Below, piece after piece: positions 17,776-25,872 of a stretch of DNA of 64,000 nt (position 1 is its first letter; each line of letters opens with the position of its first letter). The translations under genes were made by a program, and so were the position numbers. Origin of the DNA: JARFVT01 sp036677425 (GTDB lineage Bacteria > Pseudomonadota > Alphaproteobacteria > UBA8366 > Aestuariispiraceae); contig JARFVT010000013.1 in assembly GCA_036677425.1 (NCBI GenBank), positions 2,046,001 through 2,110,000 of the forward strand, read 5' to 3'. A model generated the notes under the pieces. It did no database searches. It was not told the origin of the DNA and saw only the letters and a program-made list of their open reading frames with translations.

Positions 17776-17949
17776 GTTTATCAGTAAGCTTGTAGATACA
17801 AAAAAATAAGCGCTAAGGATATGCTAGTATATTTGAGCATTGTTTTTGTGAGTAATGCAGGCTTACTGATAAGCCCGCTGGGCGAGGCAATATTTAAGCT
17901 CTGTCGTCGTCGAAAAAACTTGAAAATCAGACGGTTTACCACGTCTTTT
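17776..17949 (+). ncRNA. Candidate structured RNA of unknown family between zapA and 6S RNA
   Basis: This gene-free stretch holds a 12-bp perfect pairing, TTATCAGTAAGC (17778-17789) with GCTTACTGATAA (17861-17872), enclosing a small TGCT/AGCA hairpin. The 3' arm is followed at once by a GCCC-GCT-GGGC hairpin (17873-17883), and later by AGACG-loop-CGTCT plus T-run (17929-17949), terminator-like. It is locally much more GC-rich than other spacers here. It could be a small RNA, a zapA 3'-UTR element or a regulator of the downstream region. I match it to no known family. Confidence 0.4.
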
Positions 17950-18034
17950 CTCCTATCCATAGCAAGAATATTACCGCCGCAGAACGGATTAAATTAATAG
18001 GTTCTTAGCCTAATACCAATATTTAATATAACCA

Positions 18035-18063
18035 TTGCAAATCATCACAAAAAGTCGTAAGAA
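18035..18063 (+). promoter_or_regulatory. Putative promoter of the 6S RNA gene
   Basis: TTGCAA (18035-18040), a 17-nt spacer and TAAGAA (18058-18063) would place transcription start at about 18070-18071, exactly where the closing stem of the 6S RNA begins. The -10 box is weak; the fit to the RNA 5' end is what supports it. Confidence 0.45.
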
Positions 18064-18070
18064 ATAAATG

Positions 18071-18237
18071 GACGCGTTCTACTTTGTGCGTGTGTTGTTA
18101 AAATCCCGGGGGCGATAATCTTTTCCTTAGGGAGCTGCCTCTGACAAGATCGTGGTCTTGTTATCGTGGTGCCCACCTGTACATACAGGCTCCAGAGGAT
18201 ATTAATCCAAACACGGCTATGGTGGTCGCGTCTTTTT
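18071..18237 (+). ncRNA. ssrS: 6S RNA
   Basis: About 165 nt between zapA and fthC, the classic 6S location. The closing stem is GACGCG (18071-18076) with CGCGTC (18227-18232), followed by TTTTT. A second helix pairs CGTGTgTTG (about 18089-18097) with CAAACACG (about 18208-18215). The apical part has CCTCTG/CAGAGG enclosing ACAAGA-loop-TCTTGT and CCTGT-ACAT-ACAGG hairpins, with GTGGTGCCCACC between them. 6S RNA mimics an open promoter and sequesters sigma-70 RNA polymerase in slow growth. The family assignment rests on location and fold. Confidence 0.8.
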
Positions 18238-18312
18238 GATGGCTCAGTTTCATGATTATTTGGGTTACATAGCTATAATTAAATAATTAAAAATAGTTTA
18301 TGGAATAAAAAA

Positions 18313-18885
18313 GTGAATTTAAACAATATAAAGGCCAGTTTACGCAAGGTTGCGTCATTAATCAGAAAACAAGCATATAATCATGATGATGGCAGTGCAA
18401 TATTTCGCATACAAGCTTTTTTTATCGATAATATAAAATTAACAACAAATACCGTTATTTCAGGTTTTCTGCCCATTGGCAGCGAGATTGACCTTCGACC
18501 AATGTTAAGCGATTTAAGCGAAGACAACCATATAATCACATTGCCATGCGTGGCTGGCGATAATATGCCATTATTATTCAGGCGTTGGCAATTAGGCGAC
18601 CCATTAATAAAAGAATCTTTTGGTACGATGGCACCTGCCGATAATGCAATCGAACATATACCTGATATTTTACTTGTTCCTATGTTGGCCTTTGATGAAC
18701 AAGGCTATCGTCTGGGGTATGGCGGTGGGTTCTATGACCGCAGCTTAGAAAAAATTAGATTATTAAAAAAAACAATCGCCATTGGCATCGCCTATGGTGA
18801 GCAACAAGTTAATCATATTCCACGCGATAACCACGACCAGCCGCTTGATATGATAATCACTGACGAGGGAATTATAAGTCCATGA
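18313..18885 (+). CDS. fthC: 5-formyltetrahydrofolate cyclo-ligase
   Basis: 190 residues beginning at a GTG; the nearest upstream ATG (18299) hits a stop after two codons. The family signature GYRLGYGGGFYDRSL (about 135-150) contains the substrate and phosphate-binding glycines; the N-terminal LRKVASLIRKQ helix is typical. It converts 5-formyl-THF to 5,10-methenyl-THF using ATP. It follows the 6S RNA gene, the ygfA position of enterobacteria, and overlaps ymdB by 4 nt (ATGA), indicating translational coupling. Confidence 0.92.
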   Translation: MNLNNIKASLRKVASLIRKQAYNHDDGSAIFRIQAFFIDNIKLTTNTVISGFLPIGSEIDLRPMLSDLSEDNHIITLPCVAGDNMPLLFRRWQLGDPLIKESFGTMAPADNAIEHIPDILLVPMLAFDEQGYRLGYGGGFYDRSLEKIRLLKKTIAIGIAYGEQQVNHIPRDNHDQPLDMIITDEGIISP

Positions 18886-19697
18886 AAATATTATTTTTAG
18901 GCGATGTGGTCGGCAAGCCCGGTCGCCTTGTGGTATTGGATAATTTACCACGTCTTATCGACCAATTAAAGGTCGATTTTTGCATTGTTAATGGTGAAAA
19001 TGCGGCGCATGGCTTTGGCATAAATGAAAAAATTTGTGAAGATTTATTCGCTGTCGGTGTTGATGTTATCACACTTGGCAATCACGCATGGGACACGGCA
19101 GAGATTATTCCTTATATCAGAGAAGAACCACGCCTTATTCGGCCTGATAATTTTGGCACTAAATACCCCGGTAAAGGCAGCGGCGTTTTCCAAAGCAAAT
19201 CTGGTGAAAATATTTTAGTAATAAATGTCATGTGCCGATTATTTATGGAGGCATTGGACAATCCATTCGCATCACTTGATCGCCTATTGCCTGAAATGGC
19301 ACCAGGCGATTGCGGCCTTGATGCGGTTGTGCTCGACATGCATGGCGAGGCAACCAGCGAGAAATATGCTATTGGTCATTTTTGTGATGGCCGTGCCAGC
19401 CTTGTTGTTGGAACCCATACTCATGTTCCCACCGCCGATTATCATATTTTAAATGGCGGCACTGCATATCAAAGCGACGCGGGCATGTGTGGTGATTATG
19501 ATTCAATTATCGGTATGAATAAACAATCAGCCCTTGGCCGAATGTTGGGCGAATTACCAAAGCCACGCTTAAAGCCTGCCGAAGGCGAAGGCACATTATG
19601 CGGCACATTAATGGAAACGGATATTGGTACTGGCCTTGCAAAAAGCATAAAACCAATTCGCATTGGTGGAAAACTATCTATTTCTTTACCTATATAG
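18882..19697 (+). CDS. YmdB-family metallophosphoesterase (TIGR00282)
   Basis: 271 residues. Metal-binding motifs are in place: FLGDVVGKPGR (about 4-14), NGENAAHG (about 34-41), TLGNHAWD (about 64-71), then GTHTHVPTADYHIL and DAGMCGDYDSIIGM. Members such as B. subtilis YmdB hydrolyse 2',3'-cyclic nucleotides and influence global gene expression. The active site looks complete. It overlaps fthC by 4 nt, a linkage seen in other alphaproteobacteria. Confidence 0.92.
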   Translation: MKILFLGDVVGKPGRLVVLDNLPRLIDQLKVDFCIVNGENAAHGFGINEKICEDLFAVGVDVITLGNHAWDTAEIIPYIREEPRLIRPDNFGTKYPGKGSGVFQSKSGENILVINVMCRLFMEALDNPFASLDRLLPEMAPGDCGLDAVVLDMHGEATSEKYAIGHFCDGRASLVVGTHTHVPTADYHILNGGTAYQSDAGMCGDYDSIIGMNKQSALGRMLGELPKPRLKPAEGEGTLCGTLMETDIGTGLAKSIKPIRIGGKLSISLPI

Positions 19698-19756
19698 TTG
19701 TTATATATGACTCCATAATATAATAAACTAACACTGGTTGCAATATAGGGGATGTT

Positions 19757-20314
19757 ATGGTCAATTTTATAAGTAAAAAAACACATCAATTTTATAAATA
19801 TTGGCTGCGCATGCCGCGGGAAAAAATAGTACCATCAAGAAAGGATTTTTTCCCAGAAGACATACCGCATCTCTTGCCCAATATTGCCATATTTGAACTA
19901 ATATCCACCGATAATATTAAGCTTAAGCTCGCTGGTGAAGAAGTATCACTACATACTGGCTTTGATAGACAAGGCAGTAATTATTTAGATATTGTATCAC
20001 CATACCACCGGCAAGAAGCATCTAAGAATTTTTGGCTAACTCATCAACATCCATGCGCCAATTATGTAATTTTAGAATATAGTTCAAATTCTGGTGTAAT
20101 CAAAACTGTAGAAGCCATAGGTATGCCCGTATTAAATGACCAAAAAAATGGTAACCCTTTATTATACTATTGTGCTGCCATGTATAAAATTAACAATAGT
20201 CCAAATAATAAAAATATCAAACAAGTAACGGTTACAGTAAAAAAACGCCTATTCATCGATATTGGCGCAGGCGTGCCAAATTTTGATGATTATTTAGCCA
20301 ATTCCGATATATAA
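19757..20314 (+). CDS. PAS_5-family sensor-like protein
   Basis: 185 residues with the alphaproteobacterial PAS_5 (Pfam 07310) pattern: an N-terminal YKYWLRMPREKIVPSRKDFFP, then DIPHLLPNIAIFEL, LKLAGEEV and a later YLDIVSPYHR. No output domain is attached, so it is a stand-alone PAS protein whose partner is unknown. The upstream AGGGGATGTT is a good ribosome-binding site. It stands alone on the plus strand after ymdB and converges with the unknown gene at 20337. Confidence 0.75.
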   Translation: MVNFISKKTHQFYKYWLRMPREKIVPSRKDFFPEDIPHLLPNIAIFELISTDNIKLKLAGEEVSLHTGFDRQGSNYLDIVSPYHRQEASKNFWLTHQHPCANYVILEYSSNSGVIKTVEAIGMPVLNDQKNGNPLLYYCAAMYKINNSPNNKNIKQVTVTVKKRLFIDIGAGVPNFDDYLANSDI

Positions 20315-20336
20315 TCTTAAGAGTAAAAAATATTAA

Positions 20337-20951
20337 TTATTTAATTTTCATTTTTTTAAATGACATATCCACATCATCATAGCTTCTAATATAATCTGAA
20401 GGCCGTATGATATAGCCATTTTTATAGGGTATGATACGAATAATAACCCCCTTGCATTTTTCATCATCCGCGCCATCTTTTATTATTCGATAAACATCTG
20501 TACCCGTTAAATATGCACATAAAATAGCGGCAAATTGCTCGCCATTTTCAAGATGGGCATTTTTTTTCAAGCCATCACCAATAATAAATACAATATCATC
20601 CATTGTCATACCAGGCATAGAAACGCGCGCCGTTGCCGCCATTGTTTCTATCTCAGATAAATTAACATCAACACGAAAATATGATGAGTTTTTCCTTAGT
20701 TTTGGCAAAGAAAATTCTGGCTTACTACCGCTGTGTTTTTCAACTACTAATCCAAGGGCGATTGTTGCATCGCTGCGACCAAGGGCGCGAACTTGTTGCA
20801 TTACATCATTATTTTTGATTGCGATTTCCACTTCGGGTTTTGCATCAACTTCCTCACCTGCAGCCTTTTTATTAAGCAAGGCCTTCCTTGCCTCCCCATT
20901 ACTGATATTATTTTCTGTCGCATATTTCTTTATTTCTTTAGCCGATGCCAT
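20337..20951 (-). CDS. Unknown conserved-looking protein
   Basis: 204 residues, cytoplasmic, of no family I recognise. The first ~45 residues form a charged helical region resembling a degraded SAP- or helix-turn-helix-like start (ATENNISNGEARKALLNKKA). The rest alternates strands and helices: FRVDVNLSEIETMAATARV, MTMDDIVFIIGDGLKKN, and a C-terminal VIIRIIPYKNGYIIRPSDY. Codon use resembles the neighbours, so it is probably a real gene. It is convergent with the PAS_5 gene and divergent from yebC. Confidence 0.6.
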   Translation of the reverse strand: MASAKEIKKYATENNISNGEARKALLNKKAAGEEVDAKPEVEIAIKNNDVMQQVRALGRSDATIALGLVVEKHSGSKPEFSLPKLRKNSSYFRVDVNLSEIETMAATARVSMPGMTMDDIVFIIGDGLKKNAHLENGEQFAAILCAYLTGTDVYRIIKDGADDEKCKGVIIRIIPYKNGYIIRPSDYIRSYDDVDMSFKKMKIK

Positions 20952-21144
20952 TTAATCACCTTAATATTTAATATTAAATTATATTTTCATTTTATTGACA
21001 TAATTATTATTGGCAACAGGATAAATTTATTTTAAATCATAAATATATAATTACCAATATGGCAATCTTGCTAATCATAATATATAGTGGCACATATTTA
21101 TTATATTTAAGTTTAAATGTTTTATAAGATTAAAGGTTATTCAA

Positions 21145-21897
21145 ATGGCTGGTCATTCCAAATTTAAAAATATTATGCATCGCAAAGGCGCACAAGATAA
21201 AAAACGTGCGGGGCTTTTTGCCAAGCTTTCCAAAGAAATCACAGTTGCAGCAAAAATGGGTGGCGAAGACCCCGATTCAAATTCAAGGCTGCGCCTTTCT
21301 ATCGCCACAGCAAGATCAAATTCCATGCCAAAAGACAATATCGAACGCGCCATTAAAAAGGGCGTTGGCGGCGGTGAAGGTGCTGATTATGACGAAATAA
21401 GATATGAAGGATATGGCCCCGGTGGCATTGCCGTATTGGTCGATGTTTTAACCGATAATAAAAACCGTGCAGCGTCTGATATAAGAAGCCTTTTTTCAAA
21501 AAATGGCGGTAATCTTGGTGAACAAGGCTCGGTATCTTTCATGTTTGATCGCGTCGGCGAGATTGAATTTGCACTTGATGTGGCCGATGTTGATAATATG
21601 TTTGAAGCCGCATTAGAAGCAGGCGCACAAGATGTGGAAAGCAATGATGATACCCATGAAATAACTTGCGAACCCGATGATTTACATAATGTGGTTATTG
21701 CATTAGAAAAAAAATTCGGCACGCCAAAGATTGCAAAATTAGCATGGCGAGCAAAAACATTAACCCCGATTGGCGAAGATAAAGCCGAACAGGTAATGCG
21801 CTTCATGGATGCGATGGATGATAATGACGATGTGCAGCATATATCAGCAAATTTTGACATTGCCGATGATGTTATGGAAAAATTAGCCGATCAATAG
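21145..21897 (+). CDS. YebC/PmpR-family protein
   Basis: 250 residues, full length, starting MAGHSKFKNIMHRKGAQDKK, the invariant N-terminus of this family. Later motifs include DNIERAIKKGVGG and YEGYGPGGIAVLVDVLTDN. These proteins act on DNA as regulators and, in recent work, on the ribosome in relieving stalling. It lies directly before ruvCAB, the widespread yebC-ruvCAB order. AAGG lies before the ATG. Confidence 0.95.
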   Translation: MAGHSKFKNIMHRKGAQDKKRAGLFAKLSKEITVAAKMGGEDPDSNSRLRLSIATARSNSMPKDNIERAIKKGVGGGEGADYDEIRYEGYGPGGIAVLVDVLTDNKNRAASDIRSLFSKNGGNLGEQGSVSFMFDRVGEIEFALDVADVDNMFEAALEAGAQDVESNDDTHEITCEPDDLHNVVIALEKKFGTPKIAKLAWRAKTLTPIGEDKAEQVMRFMDAMDDNDDVQHISANFDIADDVMEKLADQ

Positions 21898-21952
21898 GCT
21901 AACCAACAATATATCTAATAATCGGTACAAAATCTTTAAGGATGTGATTAAT

Positions 21953-22489
21953 ATGCGGGTAATTGGGCTTGATCCGGGTTTGCGGCATACGGGTTGGGGG
22001 GTGATTGAAATTAATGGTAATCGATTATCTTTTATCGCCAGTGGTCGCATCAATCCACCAACAAATATAACAATGGCCGAACGTTTGAAATATTTATATG
22101 ATGAATTGAGCATTACCATGAAAAACTTCACCCCTGACGAGGCAGCCGTTGAAGAAGTATTTCAAAATAAAAACCCTAAATCCACGGTAAAATTAGGTCA
22201 TTCCCGTGGCATCGCAGTATTAGTCCCAGCATTATTTAATCTTCCTGTCGCTGAATATTCAGCAAAATCAGTTAAACAATCAGTAGTTGGCACTGGTTCA
22301 GCCACCAAAGATCAGGTGATGATGATGGTTAATCGCTTGTTACCTGGAAGCGCGCCAAAAAGCGACGATGCCGCCGATGCGCTTGCCGTTGCCATATGTC
22401 ATAGCCATAGGGCAAGCGTTGAGCGAATTTGGGCTAAGAATAATAACAATGTTATCAATAGGAATAATAGCGGGGGCAATATAAATTGA
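21953..22489 (+). CDS. ruvC: Holliday junction endonuclease RuvC
   Basis: 178 residues. I start at the ATG giving MRVIGLDPGLRHTGWGV, because AAGGA at 21936-21940 is too close to the alternative GTG at 21944. The acidic catalytic residues are present in GLDPG, AVEEVF and the C-terminal DDAADALAVAICH; KLGHSRG and ATKDQV also match. RuvC resolves Holliday junctions made during recombinational repair. Its stop overlaps the ruvA start by 4 nt. Confidence 0.95.
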   Translation: MRVIGLDPGLRHTGWGVIEINGNRLSFIASGRINPPTNITMAERLKYLYDELSITMKNFTPDEAAVEEVFQNKNPKSTVKLGHSRGIAVLVPALFNLPVAEYSAKSVKQSVVGTGSATKDQVMMMVNRLLPGSAPKSDDAADALAVAICHSHRASVERIWAKNNNNVINRNNSGGNIN

Positions 22490-23118
22490 TCGCACATTTA
22501 AAAGGCATAGTTGAAAATACTGGCGATGGCTGGGCAGTGATTGATGTCAATGGCGTTGGTTACCGTGTTTTTTGTTCCGCCCGAACATTGGCAAATATGC
22601 CCTCATCTGGTCAGGCTATATCGCTTAAAATTGAAACCCATATCAGGGAAGATCATTTCCATCTTTATGGATTTATCGATCAAGCAGAACTTGATTGGTT
22701 CAAATTATTAACCACTGTCCAAGGGGTCGGTGCAAAATTATGTTTGGCGATTTTAAGCGCATTGCCGCCTGATCAATTAACCAATGCGATAATTTCTCAA
22801 GATAAAACCACCATGATAAAGGCCAATGGCGTTGGCGCAAAATTAGCCACCAGAATAGTTACCGAGCTTAAAGATAAAGTAGCTAAATTAGCGACAAACC
22901 CATCAATGGTAAAAGATAATGGATCAAGCGGTGCAAGCGTAGATAATATTAATCAGGTAACTAATAAAGCCGCCGATGATGCAATTTCCGCATTGGTTAA
23001 TTTAGGATATTCCAGAAGCGATGCCTTTAATGCAGTCCTAAAAGCCAAGGATCAACTTGGCGATAATGCCAATATATCCGCATTAATCAGGCATGGCTTG
23101 CAGGAACTTAGCCAATGA
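22486..23118 (+). CDS. ruvA: Holliday junction branch migration protein RuvA
   Basis: 210 residues with a TTG start overlapping the ruvC stop. The N-terminal OB fold begins MIAHLKGIVENTGDGWAVID; two helix-hairpin-helix motifs follow (LLTTVQGVGAKLCLAILSAL and KANGVGAKLATRIVTELK), then a short C-terminal domain that binds RuvB (ISALVNLGYSRSDAF). It forms the tetramer that grips the four-way junction. It overlaps ruvB by 4 nt. Confidence 0.95.
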   Translation: MIAHLKGIVENTGDGWAVIDVNGVGYRVFCSARTLANMPSSGQAISLKIETHIREDHFHLYGFIDQAELDWFKLLTTVQGVGAKLCLAILSALPPDQLTNAIISQDKTTMIKANGVGAKLATRIVTELKDKVAKLATNPSMVKDNGSSGASVDNINQVTNKAADDAISALVNLGYSRSDAFNAVLKAKDQLGDNANISALIRHGLQELSQ

Positions 23119-24200
23119 GCGATTTAGAAAATAACGGTGATAACCCGCGCTTGTTATCACCAGAAAAACAAGCAGATGATGCGGTTTCTGCCAATAGCAT
23201 AAGGCCGCTTGAATTAGATGATTTTATTGGTCAAAGCGAAGTTAGGGCAAATTTAAAAATATTCGTCGCAGCAGCAAAAAAACGTGGTGATGCCATGGAT
23301 CACACATTATTATATGGCCCACCTGGGCTTGGTAAAACCACATTGGCACAGATTATATCTCGCGAATTAGGGGTTAATTTCCGCGCCACATCGGGGCCTG
23401 TCATTGCCAAGGCGGGCGATTTGGCGGCTTTATTAACCAATTTAAACGAAAATGATATTTTATTCATCGATGAAATTCACCGGCTTAACCCCGCCGTCGA
23501 AGAAATACTTTACCCTGCTATGGAAGATTTCCAGTTAGATTTAATCATTGGCGAAGGCCCTGCCGCCAGATCGGTTCGCATTGATTTACCGCCCTTCACG
23601 CTTGTTGGTGCAACCACAAGGGCGGGGTTAATTACCAACCCATTGCGCGAGCGTTTTGGTATTCCATTGCATATGAATTTTTATAATGAAGATGAATTAA
23701 GCAAGATAATATTAAGAGCCGCCCGCATTTTAAATTTAGATATTTTAAAAGAAGGCGCAGATGAAATTGCCAAACGCAGCCGTGGCACGCCAAGGGTGGC
23801 GGGTCGGTTGTTACGCCGCGTGCGGGATTTCGCATTGATAGCTGATACCGAAATAGTCGATGCCAAACAAGCCGATAACGCATTGTTACGCATGGATGTT
23901 GACGCAAGAGGGCTTGATAAAATGGATCGGCGTTATCTCGAATGCATGGCAGAAAACTATGCAGGTGGCCCCGTTGGCGTTGACACAATGGCAGCGGCAT
24001 TGGCAAATGAACGCGATGTTTTAGAGGAAGTATTAGAGCCATTTTTAATCCAACAAGGCCTTGTTCAACGCACATCACGTGGGCGAATGTTAACCGCCAA
24101 TGGCTGGAAATATATTGGTATCAATCCACCAACAGATCAATATCCACAATTTAATTTATCTAATAATGGTCATAATAATGATGGCAATGACTATGAATGA
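23115..24200 (+). CDS. ruvB: Holliday junction helicase motor RuvB
   Basis: 361 residues of the AAA+ ATPase. Motifs: LDDFIGQSEVRANLKIF, Walker A GPPGLGKTT (about 69-77), Walker B LFIDEIHRL, sensor GATTRAGLI, then the C-terminal winged helix ending in IQQGLVQRTSRGRM. It drives branch migration together with RuvA. A short unstructured Asn-rich tail follows residue 340. The last 8 nt overlap the start of ybgC. Confidence 0.96.
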   Translation: MSDLENNGDNPRLLSPEKQADDAVSANSIRPLELDDFIGQSEVRANLKIFVAAAKKRGDAMDHTLLYGPPGLGKTTLAQIISRELGVNFRATSGPVIAKAGDLAALLTNLNENDILFIDEIHRLNPAVEEILYPAMEDFQLDLIIGEGPAARSVRIDLPPFTLVGATTRAGLITNPLRERFGIPLHMNFYNEDELSKIILRAARILNLDILKEGADEIAKRSRGTPRVAGRLLRRVRDFALIADTEIVDAKQADNALLRMDVDARGLDKMDRRYLECMAENYAGGPVGVDTMAAALANERDVLEEVLEPFLIQQGLVQRTSRGRMLTANGWKYIGINPPTDQYPQFNLSNNGHNNDGNDYE

Positions 24201-24618
24201 TAAAAAAATCCATAACCTACCCATCCGTGTTTATTATGAAGATACAGACGCTGGTAAAATAGTTTATTATGTTAATTATTTAAAATTTGCCGAACGCGGT
24301 CGCACCGAAATGTTACGCAATGCGGGGTTTGACCATAAAATCTTATTAAAACAATATGGTTTTTCTTTTGCAGTATGTAAATGCCTTGTGGATTATCATA
24401 AGCCAGCTATCTTAGATGATCAAATAACCGTTGAAACAAAAATTATTAAAATAACTGGCGCACGTATATTCATGGCACAAAAAATTAAACGCAATGATGA
24501 AATTTTAGCAACAATAGATATAACATTAGCATGTTTAACAGATCCATGTTTATCAAACAAAGGACGCGCTATGCGTATTCCACGTCAAATTTTCGCCGCA
24601 TTGTCGGATTATATATGA
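24193..24618 (+). CDS. ybgC: Acyl-CoA thioesterase YbgC (Tol-Pal cluster)
   Basis: 141 residues starting MNDKKIHNLPIRVYYEDTDAG. An upstream in-frame extension exists but lies inside ruvB and is not homologous to the family. The hot-dog-fold active-site segment YYEDTDAGKIVYYVNYLKF carries the catalytic Asp. YbgC hydrolyses short-chain or phospholipid-linked acyl-CoAs and is the first gene of most tol-pal clusters. It is followed by tolQ after 49 nt. Confidence 0.93.
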   Translation: MNDKKIHNLPIRVYYEDTDAGKIVYYVNYLKFAERGRTEMLRNAGFDHKILLKQYGFSFAVCKCLVDYHKPAILDDQITVETKIIKITGARIFMAQKIKRNDEILATIDITLACLTDPCLSNKGRAMRIPRQIFAALSDYI

Positions 24619-24667
24619 AATAATTAAATATAATAATATATCAAAGATATCAAAGGGTAATATTGCA

Positions 24668-25402
24668 ATGGAACAAGAAATAATCGATATGGTGCAAATG
24701 GGTGTTTCAGTCGATGATAATGAATTTTCGGTCATTAATCTTTTTTGGCAAGCAGATATCATTGTCAAAATCGTCATGGTGATACTTATATTTACATCTA
24801 TTTGGTGTTGGGCGATTATTTTTCAAAAATTAGCGTTATTTGCTAAAATGCGCCGTTTAGCCAGTAAATTTGAAGATGCCTTCTGGTCTGGTCTACCATT
24901 GGACGATTTATATGACCGCATTGGCAAATATCCATCTGACCCGATGTCGGCAATATTTATCGCGGCCATGCGCGAATGGCGTAGATCAGGCGTGCAGAAT
25001 AGCAATCATAACAATAATACCGCCGCAGGGTTAAAAGATCGCATCGATCGGGTGATGATCGTTACTATGTCACGCGAGATTGAACGGCTTGAACGTTATT
25101 TATCATTTTTAGCCTCGGTCGGCTCATCGGCACCATTCATTGGCTTGTTTGGTACTGTGTGGGGCATAATGAACAGTTTTGCCAATATTGCCGCCACCAA
25201 ACAAACCAGCATCGCCGTGGTTGCCCCTGGCATTGCAGAGGCATTATTTGCCACCGCACTTGGGCTTGTTGCCGCCATTCCCGCAACGATAGCCTATAAT
25301 AAAATATCAACCGATCTTAATCGCTATGCAGGCAGGTTAGAGGCATTTTCTGGTGAATTTAGCGCCATAATATCGCGCCAACTCGACGAAGTGGAAGAAT
25401 AA
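24668..25402 (+). CDS. tolQ: Tol-Pal system protein TolQ
   Basis: 244 residues with three membrane helices: about 34-54, and the pair near 145-165 and 180-205 that includes the family motif GLFGTVWGIMNSF and ALFATALGLVAAIPA. TolQ with TolR forms the proton-driven motor in the inner membrane that energises TolA for outer-membrane constriction in division. AAGGG lies before the start. It is followed by tolR after 2 nt. Confidence 0.95.
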   Translation: MEQEIIDMVQMGVSVDDNEFSVINLFWQADIIVKIVMVILIFTSIWCWAIIFQKLALFAKMRRLASKFEDAFWSGLPLDDLYDRIGKYPSDPMSAIFIAAMREWRRSGVQNSNHNNNTAAGLKDRIDRVMIVTMSREIERLERYLSFLASVGSSAPFIGLFGTVWGIMNSFANIAATKQTSIAVVAPGIAEALFATALGLVAAIPATIAYNKISTDLNRYAGRLEAFSGEFSAIISRQLDEVEE

Positions 25403-25404
25403 AA

Positions 25405-25845
25405 ATGGCTGGAGCTTTATTTAAAAAATCAGGAATAGGTGGCAGACAACAGCGTTATCAACCAATGTCAGAAATAAATGTAACGCCATTTGTTGATGTT
25501 ATGTTGGTGTTATTAATTGTTTTCATGGTAACTGCACCATTAATGACAGTTGGCGTTCCTGTTGATTTACCAAAAACCAAGGCTGCGGAAATAACTGAAA
25601 GCGACGAACCATTGGTAATAACCATAAATAAAAACGGCATTGTTTTTATTCAAGAAAGCAAGATTAAATTAGAAAATCTTTCTGCCAGATTAAAGGCCAT
25701 TGCTGGCAATAATTCTGATATAAGAATTTTTATTCGTGGTGATAAAAGCCTTGAATATGGCATAGTCATGCAGATTATGGGGCGGGTAACATCGGCAGGG
25801 TTTAAAAAAGTAGCCTTGCTTGCCAAATTACCAGACCAAGAATAA
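25405..25845 (+). CDS. tolR: Tol-Pal system protein TolR
   Basis: 146 residues with one membrane helix (about 27-48) in PMSEINVTPFVDVMLVLLIVF. The Asp in PFVDVMLV is the proton-relay residue shared with ExbD and TolR. The periplasmic part ends with RGDKSLEYGIVMQIMGRVTSAGFKK, cut here into its recognisable C-terminal helix. It works with TolQ. Confidence 0.95.
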   Translation: MAGALFKKSGIGGRQQRYQPMSEINVTPFVDVMLVLLIVFMVTAPLMTVGVPVDLPKTKAAEITESDEPLVITINKNGIVFIQESKIKLENLSARLKAIAGNNSDIRIFIRGDKSLEYGIVMQIMGRVTSAGFKKVALLAKLPDQE

Positions 25846-25872
25846 CTAAAAAATAATCGGAAAATAAATTAA

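Noticed and set aside
17776..17949. SRP RNA, tmRNA or RNase P RNA in the zapA-6S spacer
   Set aside because: None of the conserved cores of these RNAs could be found in it.
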